A stretch of 64,000 bases of DNA from Phoebastria nigripes (taxonomy: Eukaryota > Chordata > Aves > Procellariiformes > Diomedeidae). Position numbers and translations under genes: made by a program. Positions 45,018 to 56,830 of the stretch are shown here, piece after piece. Below the pieces are notes generated by a model that was not told the origin of the DNA, made no database searches, and was given only the letters and a program-made list of their open reading frames with translations. The stretch is from NCBI GenBank assembly GCA_035582835.1, contig JAYKAV010003063.1, positions 165,487 through 229,486 on the forward strand. The letters are read 5' to 3'. Every line of letters starts with the position of its first letter. Within the stretch, counting starts at the first letter, position 1.

Positions 45018-48000
45018 CTATATTCATATGTATGATAGTACCAATATTAGGTGTTACAGTCAGCAGCTAGGACCTTCATCTTAGAAGGCACTGTACTGAA
45101 ACTGAGCAAAACAGAGTTTGTTTGCAGGATGTGCTTTGTACAGAAACCCTGAATGCCTCAATTGTGATGTAGAATACAGAAGCTGTTTTCAAACCAAAAC
45201 AACCTTTGTAAAATAATCCAGGCTAGGAAGATAGACAAATTTTGAAACTCCACAGAGAAAGAATGTGATTCTAGAAGTTATGATGGATTTCTAGAGACAA
45301 ACAGTCAGTTTTTTAATAATTGAAAGGGATGAAACCAACCCTTCTTTCTTCCCCAGAATTCCAGCCCTAGGATAACTTGGATCTGTGGGAAAAAGTCTGT
45401 CTTCAGGATCCCTGAAACTGCTCTTACTCTATTTCAAGCTAGCCTGGCTTCTGGGATATTTGACACCTGTAGGTAACAACTGGCCCAAAAACGCACCACA
45501 TTTTTTCAAAGCTGTCTTCCCCAGCTGAGACATAGAGGCTATGTCTAAGACTAGTAAATACCTTTGGGAACTTTTCCAGGCACTGAGAGCAACTGGCATG
45601 GAAAAGCCCACATCTGTGCTGTTGGACTCTCTCAGCTTCCAAAACCAAGTCACCACTCTCAAAATGTTTGTTGGGAATGGTTCCTGACCAGGCTAACATC
45701 AGAGCTGTGACCAGGACTTGTGTGGGAGAACGCTGCTTTTCCAAGCAAGAGACCATTCTAACTGCTTAGCAGTACATTAAAAAAAAAAAATGTATTTAAC
45801 CATCGTATCATAGTGTCAGTGCATATCTCAGATGCTATTTAATTTATTAGTACAGCTGTAATCAGAGAGGATACAGACAGTTCCTAATGCACATACTGTG
45901 TATCAGGCAGGTATTGGCAGAGAAAGCCAGTTTCAGATACCTGAAAACAGCATTAATATTCTCTGTCTATCCTCACAGATATTCTCAGGAGGAGCCATAC
46001 ATGACAGCAGCTTATCAGGTTGGTGAGAAACTATCTTCATAACCATAGAGCCATAAGTATCATCTCTACAGAGAATTTCCTGACCAGAAGAGAGAGCAGG
46101 TGTAGTCATCTTCTAATCTTCTAATTTATATTCTTTATCCGTGCATTTATTTTTACTTGGCTAACAATGAATACATAATATATACACTTTATTGTATCTA
46201 ATATCAGGGTTCTCTCGCGAGTAAGATAATATCTCTAATTTCCCATGGTTACCTGTGCTACTGAGCCAATAAGGTACTGTGCATTGCTATTATTGGATTT
46301 CAAACCTGACCTGAGTTTTACTTTTATTAACATTTCTATTAATTTGACTGAACTGATAAAATTATAGATGAATGCGCCGTCTCCAAAATGGAAAAAGGTA
46401 TATGCTGGTCAAAAGGGGTTGAATACAAAATTCCCAATAATTTGGTATTTCCAGGGAGGGGGAAAAAACAAAACCAAAATGAAGAACCAGTTCTAAAGAA
46501 CACAAAGCATAAAGCCCAAGAGCTGCTGAGCGGGATGTCCATTAGAAAATTATGAAAGTCCAAATGTCCTAGGCAGGAACGCAGGGAAGGCTTGAGTATT
46601 CATGGTGTATGCAATTGCTCCAGTAAGCCTGCACATTACAGGTACCTCACTGAATCATGGAGGGCATAACAAACAAAGCAAAATAAAACAAAACAAAACA
46701 ACACCGCAAAAAAAAAAAAGTAGCAAAACACTTCATTTGCTTATCAACAGCTCTGCATAACCATGTCTCCTCGAACATGGTCAACATGGTCTTCTCTCTG
46801 GAGCCGTGAGAAGGTAAATGCTGCCATCTGGTTCTGCTCAAGGCAGGAGGTTTGATCTAAGGCCTAACCCTGACTGTTGCTGAAGTGTGCAGGAGCTTTT
46901 CCTTTTATTTCAGTAGAGGCTATTCCCACATCCTTCTCATTGGACTTTGAGCACCTGACTGAAATGTATAAGATAGGAATATAGTCAGCTCAGGCTTCCT
47001 CTATACTCTGTAGAAAAAGAGATTGATGTTACCCACCTGAAATCTAAATGACCTCTGGAATGTCCTATATTTCTCCATTGATTTCCTATCTCTCTCCATT
47101 CATTTTAATGAGTGTAGGGCAGTTATATCCCTAAATTAGCTAGTTCAGTTATGTGCCAAAAGTTATACGGCCCTTGTGCTTAACCTTGCTTGAATCAACA
47201 TGCTTTATCTGAACACTTTCTTTTTCCCCAAAAAACAAGATCTTGTCCCTTTTTGAGCAAACTTCTGTAGTTTCAAACCCACTGTTTTTGTAGAGACAAA
47301 ATTTAACAATCCCAAATAATTTTGCTAAAAAAAAAGTTTCACATTTGTACCTAAAAATACCTTGAATATTGTAGAGATAATTCAAGAACGGTGCTGGTTA
47401 AGTAAATATGCTTTCAACAGTTCTCAAGAAGCTCTACAATCTGAAGCAGTCTATCCTATACTGGTTTTGTTTCCCTAATGACAGCATTAAAATGGTAAAA
47501 ACAAAGACAGCTCTTATTCTAACACAGAATGTGTACCTAAAATTAATTGGAAAAAAAATTACTGTGTACGTGGAGTAAATTGGCAAATTGTTATGCTGAG
47601 ACAACTAATGTAATGAAGAAATGCTGACCAGTTTATGGTAAAACTGGTTTTCCTTCTCCTTCTCAATTACCGCATGTTCTCACACTGCCTGCTCCAGCCA
47701 GATTAAAATGACTTTAATGACTTGGATGAATGGCATCAGGAGTTAGCAGAGCTCATAAAGTCTCCAGTGAAACTGTTGCTCTGCATTTTACTTCTGTTAA
47801 CAAAATTAGATATGAGTTGCCTGTGTGTCCTCAAAAGGGTTGTTTCTTGTATACAGGGCTTCCCACAGAATATAAAAGCAAGACAATGCTTTTCAAGAAT
47901 TGTTNCATAAGTGATAAATTACACAAATTTCTTTAGACTATGAATCACTGAATAATTTACCCACATGATAATGATGTACGCCTCAATAAAAAATGTTTGG

Positions 48001-50935
48001 TATAATTACACTTTTATTGACCAGCCACTTAGCTCATGCTCACTGATGGTATTTTGGTGGGATTTTTTTCCCCAGTTACTTTGATTTTCCCTACTATATC
48101 AATTCTGAACTTTGCTGCCTACCATTATAACTGCAAAGTTCATGTGAAAACTCCGGCTGGGGTTTGCTGGAGTCCTCTGTAGCATAATAATGATTGAAGA
48201 TAAAATGCTTTTCTCAGATCTTGATTTTGTTCTTATTCTTTTCTTAGACAAGCAAAGCTCTTAACGTCCTCACTGAGGAAAGGTTAAAGTTGCCAGCTTG
48301 GATATCATTATCAGTGAAGCTGTAACAAAAGTGCAGCTGAGTATTTATTTTTGGGGTAGAAACCATGCTTCTGTGATGGTGTTGAAATTCATGTTGGAGC
48401 TAGATGCAATTGGACAAGAACATTGTTCTGTGTAGTTCTTAGTCAATAGAGTGCATCCTACTTCCTACAATGCAGTTGGTTACTACTTAAGAGCATTGGT
48501 GTGGCACCTAGAAGTCCCACGCATGGACTCTCTGTGCTAGGCCCTCAAAAAGCTTAGAACATAAAGACGGTCGCTGCTCTGAGCCTCTCATAAATCAAAA
48601 TCCTAANCAAGAGGTTGTTCACAGAACACCAGTAAATAATAAGACAGCATCACCAGCAGCTAAGTACGGCAGGGGCCTGTTTGATGCAATTGCCTGCAAG
48701 AAAATAGGGCAGCTTTGGAAAACAGTTAGTAGTGGTAGTGTGAAGTGCCTGAGTTGCCTTGGCTAGGGCTAACAGCTTGAAATTGTTGGGTAGTTTTAGT
48801 GACTGCTTTGTGCTCTATTTTCCACAAACAAAAAATGCCTATGAGAAATATCGATGGTGCCTTTGTTCTACCCAGACTGTGGGTACGGTGGACTGTGAGC
48901 AAAGTCCCACAGGCTGATCCAGGCTTCCTATTCTTCAGCACAGAGCAGATGTCTAAAACTCAATGGCTATGTTTATATTAATAAAACATATGGTGCCAGA
49001 GGACAGACTTGGCATGATTGCCGACACTATTAAATTGTTAGGCTGGTTTCTGGCATGGTATAAGTGTGGTATGGTCCTATTGGACTCATCCAGAAGTTAG
49101 CACANATGAGAGGTCATTTTCAAAGGCTGATCAGATGCTACCTCCCTCTTCTGTAGGCTAAGAGATTTTAGCTGGACTGACACAAGCTTGGCCTCAGGAT
49201 TAGAAAACAGACCATTATCTCATCTTACTGCTATAGCGATGGCTATTAGATCCCTGCCTGCACCACCTGAAAGTTCTTCCACAACTAAGGAAATCCTAGG
49301 TCTTCAGAAGAGACCTAGTTTGAGAAAAAAAGTTGTGATTACCAGATTAAAAGTAGAAGTAGTTAATCTGCTCTTGCATCTCCAGAGACATGTAATCTGT
49401 ATTCTAAGTGTATTAACAAATGTAAGACCTCGCAAAAGAGATTTTATGGAAGCTGAGCATGTTGAGCTGAAGGATTTGTGTCTTCACAATAGCCCAATGG
49501 CGAGGGCACAGGTCCCCAGAAAGGAAAACTTTGTTTTTCACCCACCTTGAATATGGGGGAGTTTGAACTCAAGATGTTTACGCTGTTTATACTTTTCATG
49601 TTAGAAACAAGAACAAAATGAAAAAAACCCACCATTATTAGGTTAGTGTGCAAGTATCAGTGAGCTGTAGGCTCCTGAACTAAGCTTACCGTTGCTTGGA
49701 AACTTTGTTCAGATTATTTCATATTCTTGACTGAATGGGGAATCCATCTGTCAATATAAATTAAATCTTATATCTCTTACTTTCCCTTGTTCCACTATAT
49801 GACCTTCACCTTTATGATCAGAGTGCTCTCTGGAGATGTGGGTTGAAGTCCCTAAGCAGAGCAAGGTCACACTCTGTGCATGTGCTCTAGCCAGAAGACT
49901 ATTCTGCAAAGTGTAAGTGCTGCCACTTCCTCTGCCCATTTTTTTAGTTAGCTCATTTCTATCAATATCTAATCAGAGCTGATGTCCTGGTGGGGGTTCC
50001 TCTGCTTGAGTCTGAATTGCAACAGAGTATTAGTGCCGCAGCTGACTGTTTCTGAATGTATGCACATGTAAGTGAAGACATATAAGGAATATTCAGACCC
50101 ACCAGAGAGGTACCAGGGAGTTTTATGTGCACCAAGGATGAGACTATGTGGGGGATTAGGCCATCTGGAAGACAAGTGTGTGCATCAATTCTTAAATCTC
50201 AAATTAAGCATCTGGATTTCTCAGACCTTAGGCACAGGCTATGTCTAAAGCTGGCTGCTGTCAATGGAGACATTGATGTTGGGTGGCACTAAGTTTTATA
50301 TGAGTTACAGCAGGCATCTCTTGAAAACCTGTATCTGAATAAATTCAATACATTGAACATCTTCTATTCAATGAATAGAGTCCTGCTGTGTGTGAATGAT
50401 TTTAATTTCCTGTTTGAGGGCAGCTATTTAGTTTAGTGAGCAAGCTGCAAAATTATTTCCTTTGGCTGGTTTCTAAGCCCAGAACTGACGCTGGACTTGA
50501 ATGTAACTCTGAACCAGTGATGATACCTTTTTGTCACCGAGGTTGCTGTTTTGCTTTTTGTATCCATTTATACTTTTAAAATTTTGAGATGCTTACAGAC
50601 ATAGACCTACATTNGAACAAATAAATGCTAGTATAATACAGATAAAAGCCAGTAATAAAACATATTTGGATTCCATGTTGCTTGTTTTTTGAAAGATCAT
50701 TGCAGTGACTGCAACACAGGTAGTCACTGCAACACATGTGTAGTCAACCTGTCTTTTATGGCTTCAGATAGCTGTGCAGTATCTCAGGACATGAGTAATA
50801 TCTTTGNGTTGATTCCATCTGAAAGCATCTTGTACCATTGTGGTTTATTTCAGTTATTCTCAATAATGTCTTGCAAAAAATCCTCTTGTGAATAAAAGAC
50901 GGAGGGCAATAAATATTTCCAAACATTATCAACAC

Positions 50936-50940
<5 letters not shown>
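45018..50940. other. Unique non-coding DNA
   Basis: No gene is recognised. An A/C-rich tract with repeated AAAACA units lies at 46670-46720. At 50700-50714 there is a perfect palindrome TTGCAGTGACTGCAA. The plus-strand frame 49188-49550 (120 codons, no early ATG) has no family match. Confidence 0.5.

Positions 50941-50978
<38 letters not shown>
50941..50978. repeat. (GA)19 microsatellite
   Basis: Nineteen perfect GA units, followed by further GAGAGA segments to about 51025. Confidence 0.97.
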
Positions 50979-51835
50979 ACTCTAGGGAGAAATAAAGAGG
51001 GATTGAGAGAGAGAAAGGGGGAAAGAAATCTGATCTGTTTTCAACAGGCCAACACAACTTGCATGAGAAGACCCTCACGTACAACATTTAACACACTGTA
51101 AAATAACATTATTTATATAAACGTTATCAGACATTTCATCTTTCAGATTTTATTTCAGGATTAGTCTTGAAATATCCCTAAGGTATTGTCTTACTTGCAA
51201 AATGTTATTTCAATTAGTTGAATATCATTCTTTACAGGATTCAGGTCAAACGAGGGGCAAAACTAAATCCAAACCAAACAATATGTGTCTGCAATAAATT
51301 TCTGTTCCTGAATTATTCATACATAATGGCATAGGTGACTCTTCAAGCATTTTGAATTAACTAGAATTGATTTCTCACTTTTTTATGCCTAGTTGTACAA
51401 GCTTTTTTGTACTTTTACTTCTCCTTAACAAATAAAGTATTGATTCAACTCCACTGAACATGTTTTATTTAAACTTTGCCCTTTGTCAGCAACTTAGTCC
51501 TCTACCCAGAATTCTCTTCTTTGACTTTCCATTGTCTCTTGATCTGGAAGGTGAAATATACTGGATCGGTTCCTTGGTATGACATAATGTATAAAATACA
51601 TTCCAAATTTGCTGTGAACAGTTACAATACAAAGCACACCCCACACGCTTTAAAGCACTTAGTCCTCCTTTTCTTGACTAGACTCTCAGATTGCTCCCTG
51701 GTAAATTCAACAGTTTCAAAGTCAAATAAACAGACATACAAATTACAGCCTTTTTTTTTTCCAAATATTTTATTTTTCCTTTANCTAGTTTATTTTTATT
51801 TCAATCTAAAACTAACATTACATGCTGAACTCAGA
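50979..51835. other. Unique AT-rich non-coding DNA
   Basis: No gene is recognised up to the eroded family B LTR. The 134-codon plus-strand frame 51476-51880 runs partly into that LTR and resembles nothing known. Confidence 0.5.
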
Positions 51836-52565
51836 TGCTCTCTCACTCTCCCTCCTCAACAGGACAGGGGGAGAATATAAGATCGGAAAGTTCATGGGTT
51901 GAGAAAAAGGCAGGGAGATCACTTACCAGTTACCATCACAGACAAAATAGACCCTACTTGGGGAAAATTAATGTAATTTTCTGCTAATTAAAATAGAGTC
52001 GGATGGTGAGAAAAAAAGACAACCATAAAAACACCTTCACTCTCACTCCCTTTTTCCTATGCCCACCTTCACCCCTCCACTCCCGACTCCTCTCCCCGTG
52101 AGGGTCGCAGGGGGTGGGGATGGGGGTTGCGGTCAGTCCATCACAGCCCCTCTCGGCCGCTCCTCCCTCCTCACACGTCTCCCTGCTCCAGCGCGGGCCC
52201 TTCCCCGGGCTGCAGGGTGGGTCTCTGCTCCAGCGGGGTCTCTCCAGGGCTGCAGGGGATCCCTGCTCCGGGCCTGCAGCACCTCCTGCCCTCCTCCTCC
52301 TCCGCCCTCGGGCTCCCTCTGCTGCTGCTCCCTCCTTGGCTTCCTCCTCCTCTGCCTGTGCCGCCTTTTGCCCTTCCGGGAACCTGTTTTCCCCCCGGCG
52401 CCCCCAGCTCGGCTGAGGGGCTCAGCTNTGTCCTGCGGTGGGGCCGCTGGAGCCGGCTGGGACCGGCTGGAACCGGCTGTGTCCGGCTCAGGGCAGCCCC
52501 GGCCTCTCCTCACAGAGGTCACCTGCAGCCCCCNCTGCCAGNGCCTGGGCACGGGCACCCCAATA
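51836..52565 (-). mobile_element. Eroded LTR, endogenous retrovirus family B, copy 1
   Basis: The plus strand is collinear with the complete copy at 58594-59652. Shared blocks are AACAGGACAGGGGGAGAA, GCAGGGAGATCACTTACCAG, CTTGGGGAAAATTAATGTAA, GGGTCGCAGGGGGTGGGGAT GGGGGTTGC-type sequence, TCTGCTCCAG near GCTGCAGGGG, and a final CACCCCAATA. Both terminal dinucleotides are lost and no target duplication is visible. The AATAAA signal of the complete copy is mutated here. It has only about three units of the internal GGCTGCAG repeat (52185-52290) against about eight in the other copy, which makes it shorter. It is GC-rich with many CpG, so long spurious frames appear in it. Confidence 0.88.
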
Positions 52566-53422
52566 GAGTAAGTGATGGGTATGAAGAAAGTTAGTTATAA
52601 AATCTATTTTAACTCCACTGCAGGGCTTTGCTTACAAATACTGTCTGATCCCATGCTTCAATATGTGTGTTTTGTGTTTATCCTTGTAGCGCATTGCTTT
52701 GTATAAAGTCTGGGGCACCACATTCTCCCGTCTCTCTTTTCCAGGGGTGAGGGGAAGGAAAAGATTTCTCTCTATGTAATACTGCAGAAAATGAGGCATT
52801 TTAAAATCAGCTTGCTTTATTTCAGTAAGGGCTTTACAGAGTTACAGTTTACAGAGGAGAGCACTGGCCATGATGTCTATGGTTTAGTAGTATGCAGGAT
52901 CCCAGTCTAAATTCTATCAAAGTTAATGGAAAGTCAAGGTAATCTGGCTTTTGATCCAAAATTTTTTGGTTCATTTGCCATATGAATTTTCGTTCTGCAT
53001 GTACCATGCTATGATCTTATTTATTTTCCTTTGCCCAAGCTTATATCTATGCACCAGCAAGAAATTCCAGAGACTAAATTCTGATTATTCTGTCAGATAT
53101 GAGAAATGTAGATGACTGATTATGAAAAACAAATTGGTATTTTGGTAAAATTAAAAATTACTATCTTCCGAGTAGCAAAACTTAATTACACTGGTTACTA
53201 TTTCACTACGATGCTAGAATCCATTAGAACAGTCTAATTTACACTGCAGTGTAATTCTTTCGATTTATTAAGGTTGTTCTTATATTTATGGCAGAAGTAA
53301 AATCAGCTTCTTTCCCTATTGTATTATTTGCAAATGCTATAGGGTACAGCAGTTCATAAACTCTAGGTGCAGATTACAATGCCAGTTTTGAACATGGCTG
53401 ACAACATTATTATGATGGTATC
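52566..53422. other. Unique non-coding DNA
   Basis: No gene or repeat is recognised. Confidence 0.5.
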
Positions 53423-53511
53423 ACTAGTTTAACCATAGTGAATGCCACAAATTTGTATGAGTATTTCCACTATAGTTGTTTTAATGAAGCTCTAAGAACT
53501 CTTGAAACTCT
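53423..53511 (+). repeat. 89-bp direct repeat, copy 1
   Basis: Starts ACTAGTTTAACCATAGTGAA and ends CTTGAAACTCT. Identical at all 89 positions to 54400-54488. Flanks differ on both sides. Confidence 0.97.
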
Positions 53512-54399
53512 CCAGTGCAGCATCATATAAAATAAAGATTATTATCATCATTACCAAACATAGGAAAAAAATTATGGATTCCATTTGCTCAGATAAAGTA
53601 TTTGTTATACAATGTATCCAAAATATCAGCTTTATTCCATACATAATCTTTTAACTCTTCACCTCATTAGACATGGACATAAATACATTTCATCTGCAAA
53701 AATTACCTGATTGTAGACCTAAAGGCAAGTGAGGAAACAACAAAATACCATATTGACAGTAACACAAAGTACCTGTTCTTCACATGCAAGCTCTTTTCCT
53801 TACAGCAAACGCAGCTATCGAGCATTACCTCTAAACAACCCTCTGTAATAACTGACATCATACTGCATCTGTACATCCCTTAGTGACAGTCAAAGAAGAG
53901 TCAGTCTTTACCGAGTGATGGTAGATACCTATTTCCTGGTTATCTGCAACAGAATCAGCTTGAAAGATCTAGTCTTGTCTGATTCACAAGATTATCCTCA
54001 TAGTCAATAAAGTCATATAAAAAGATATAAGTATGAAGTGGAAGTTTATTTTAATTGGTAGAATACAGTATAGACGTATATACATAACTTCAGTGTATAC
54101 ACATAGAAATGTAATAAAATCATAGAGGTAGCCATTATTCAGTATGAAGAAAAAATGGGACCTTTATTTCATCATTTCTTTTAGAAAGGCAGAGAAGACC
54201 TGATAGCAGAATTCATTAGATCTCATGTTGGGCCTCAGTGGGTTATGAGTCAGGCTCCAAACTATGACTCAAGGTGATTGTTTTTTATGCTTTCAGTTCC
54301 AGACTTGTGAATTGTCTGAAAATGCAAATAAAGGAAGCAAGGAACTGAGCAATTCTTTCTTAGTCTTCCTAAATAAATATATAGCATATATGACCTTTA
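53512..54399. other. Unique DNA between the 89-bp direct repeats
   Basis: 888 bp of AT-rich single-copy sequence with no gene recognised. It would be lost if the two repeats recombined. Confidence 0.5.
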
Positions 54400-54488
54400 A
54401 CTAGTTTAACCATAGTGAATGCCACAAATTTGTATGAGTATTTCCACTATAGTTGTTTTAATGAAGCTCTAAGAACTCTTGAAACTCT
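54400..54488 (+). repeat. 89-bp direct repeat, copy 2
   Basis: Exact copy of 53423-53511, offset 977 bp, same orientation. Confidence 0.97.
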
Positions 54489-54702
54489 TCAAACTGGTGT
54501 CTTTACCCAAGACTGTCTTCAGTAAAACCTGGTGTAGTCTTATTAAAAGTCTGCTAGAATATAGCACTTTCTGAATTTTCAGTACAGAGGATCTTTGTTC
54601 AACTGTTTAAAAGTGAAGTGGAAATCTTGAGAGATATGGTTTTGGTACCTGACAGAGTAATTGGAAGAAAATTAGTTAGACACTCTAAAGAAAGGAAAGA
54701 GC
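54489..54702. other. Unique DNA before the CR1 element
   Basis: No gene is recognised. Confidence 0.5.
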
Positions 54703-56010
54703 TGCTTTGATGGAGCAGCTAATCCTGGAAACCATTTCCAGGCACATTAAGGACAAGAAAATCATGAGGAGTCGTCAGCATGGCTTCACTAAGGGGAAGT
54801 CATGCTTGACCAACTGATAAACTTCCACGATGAAGTGACTGGCCTGGTAGATGAGAGGAAAGCAGTGGATATTGTCTACCTGGACTTCAGGAATGCATTT
54901 GACAATGTCTCCCATAAGATCCCCATAGAGAAGCTGGTGATGTATGGGCTGGATGAGCAGTGAGGTGTATTTAAAACTGAATGGCCGGGCCCAGAGGGTG
55001 GTGATCAGTGGTGCAAAGTCTAGTTGGAGGCCAGTGACTAGCGCTGTACCCCAGGGATCAATACTGCGTCCAGGCCTGCTCAACAACTTCATTACTGATC
55101 AGATTATGGGTCAGAGTGTACCCTCAGCAAGTTTTCACGACACCAAACTGGAATGAGTGGCTGATACACCAGAGGGATGTGCTGCCATCCAGAGGGACCT
55201 CAACAGGCTGGAGAAATGATCTGACAGGAATCTCATGAGGTTCAACAGGGGGAAGTGCAAAGTCCTGCACCTGGGGAGGAACAACCTTATGCACCAATAT
55301 ATGCTGGGATCCACCCAGCTGGAAAGCAGCTTGGCAGGAAAGGACTTGTGGGTCCTGGTGGACACCAGGCTGAACATAAGCCAGCAATGTGCCCTTGCTG
55401 CAAATATGGTAAATGGTATCCAGGGCTGCATTAGGAGTAATGTGGCCAGCAGGTCGAGAGAGGAGATCCTTCCTCTTTATTCAGCACTGGTGAGGCCACA
55501 CCTGGAGTGCTGTGTCCAGTTCTGGGCTCCTCAGTACAAAAGAGACATGGACATAGTGGAGAGAGTCCACCAAAGGACCATGAAGATGATGAAGGGTCTG
55601 GAGCACCTCACATGTGAAGAAAGGCTGAGAGAGCTGGGACTGTTCAGCCTGGAGAAGAGAAGNCTCAGAGGGATCTCACTAATGTGTATAAATACCTGAA
55701 AAGAGGGTGCAAAGAGGGCAGAGACAGGCTCTTTTCAGTGGTGCCCTGTGACAGGACCAGANGCAATGGGCACAAACTGAAACACAGAAGATTCCCTTGA
55801 ACATCAGGAAACACTTTTTTACTGTGAGGGTGACTAAGCACTGGCACAGGTTGCTCAAAGAGGTTGTGAAGTCTTCCTTGTCAGAGGCATTCAAAAGCCA
55901 TCCAGACACAGTCCTGGGTAACTGGCTGTAGGTGGCCCTGCTTGAGCAGGCAGGTCGGACAAGATGACCTCCAGGGTCCCTTCAAACCTCAACCATTTGT
56001 GATTCTGTGA
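54703..56010 (+). mobile_element. CR1 LINE, 5'-truncated, with 3' end
   Basis: About 1.3 kb of CR1 on the plus strand. The DNA encodes, with breaks, the finger and palm of reverse transcriptase (QHGFTKGKSCLTN, then VDIVYLDFRNAFDNVSHKI) and SAVPQGSIL. The catalytic FADD box should follow, but it is reduced to SFHDTKL near 55130-55150. The thumb and C-terminal region come next ([48 protein letters not shown]). It ends with the CR1 3' tail (GACAAGATGACCTCCAGGGT, then GTGATTCTGTGA). The reading frame is interrupted by stops (for example just before 54961) and shifts, so it is dead. CR1 makes RNA-primed target insertions; 5' truncation is usual. Confidence 0.97.
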
Positions 56011-56589
56011 TAAATATTTTGTCTATAATTTTAGTCCATCAAGTCCATTAGACTGTAGGATTCAGACATACATTACCATAATGTACATATGTTAAAATTT
56101 GCTTGAGGCATTAATACCATCTTTATTGTTTCCTGTGAAAACTGCAATGTATTTACATTTGTGCTATCAGCTGTAGGACAAAAATCCAGCGTGTACCACC
56201 ACAACTGCCAGAGGAAATCCTGGATATTAATGAAGTTTGTGAGGGAAAGCATAGTCATTTTCCACTTGGTAGGCAGAAATATATGTGACTTTTGAAGCAG
56301 TCATATCTTGCAACTTCCTAAAGTAAGTAACCCTAAAGTAAGTAACCATCTCACAAAGCTTTTTTTTCATAATCTCACAAATTCCATTTTAAAACTAGAT
56401 TGGCTTGTGGTCCCTATACACCTTGTGGAAAGCTATTTAAGATATCACTTAGATTACTAGAATCCTTCTATTTTCTAGCTTAAATGCGCACCATTTCTTC
56501 TCATGTCAACATTGACAGTTACCTTCAGTAGTTCTTTTCCCTCCTTAATGCTTAGCCCTCTTGAGTATGATCCAATCCCCACCTAATCT
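56011..56589. other. Unique non-coding DNA
   Basis: No gene is recognised. A 15-bp tandem repeat (CCTAAAGTAAGTAA) lies at about 56319-56348. Confidence 0.5.
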
Positions 56590-56830
56590 TCATTTAGCTA
56601 AGCTAAAAGACACTTCTCTAAGGCTCACTTTCTGTAACAGCTTTCTGTATTCTTTGGGTCTCCTTAGTAGCCTTTCTCTGAACTTGTTCCTGTTGGAATG
56701 TATCACTCTTGAATGCAGCTGACCAAAACAGCAGAGACGATTCCTCTGGGCTCTTCCTGATGTTTTCTGCAATCTTCTTAAAAATCTGAACCTGGAGTAC
56801 CCAACCTGACTCTTTTAAAGACTCCATTTA
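56590..56830 (-). mobile_element. Ancient CR1-like LINE relic, minus strand
   Basis: The minus-strand translation includes LLFWSAAFKSDTFQQEQVQR followed by KATKETQR. Its pattern FW-A--x--D-----E-VQRxATK matches the CR1 segment [19 protein letters not shown] seen at 55520-55580. The neighbouring ESLKESGW and the plus-strand TTAGTAGCCTTTCTCTGAAC also fit the complement of this part of CR1. It is far more diverged than the other CR1 copies here, so it is old. Ends are approximate. Confidence 0.5.

Noticed and set aside
49188..49550. 120-codon plus-strand frame
   Set aside because: It begins without ATG, has no recognised domain and no splice context.
52059..52571. 170-codon plus-strand and 141-codon minus-strand open frames
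   Set aside because: Both lie within the eroded family B LTR (51836-52565); several frames are open at once because of high GC content.
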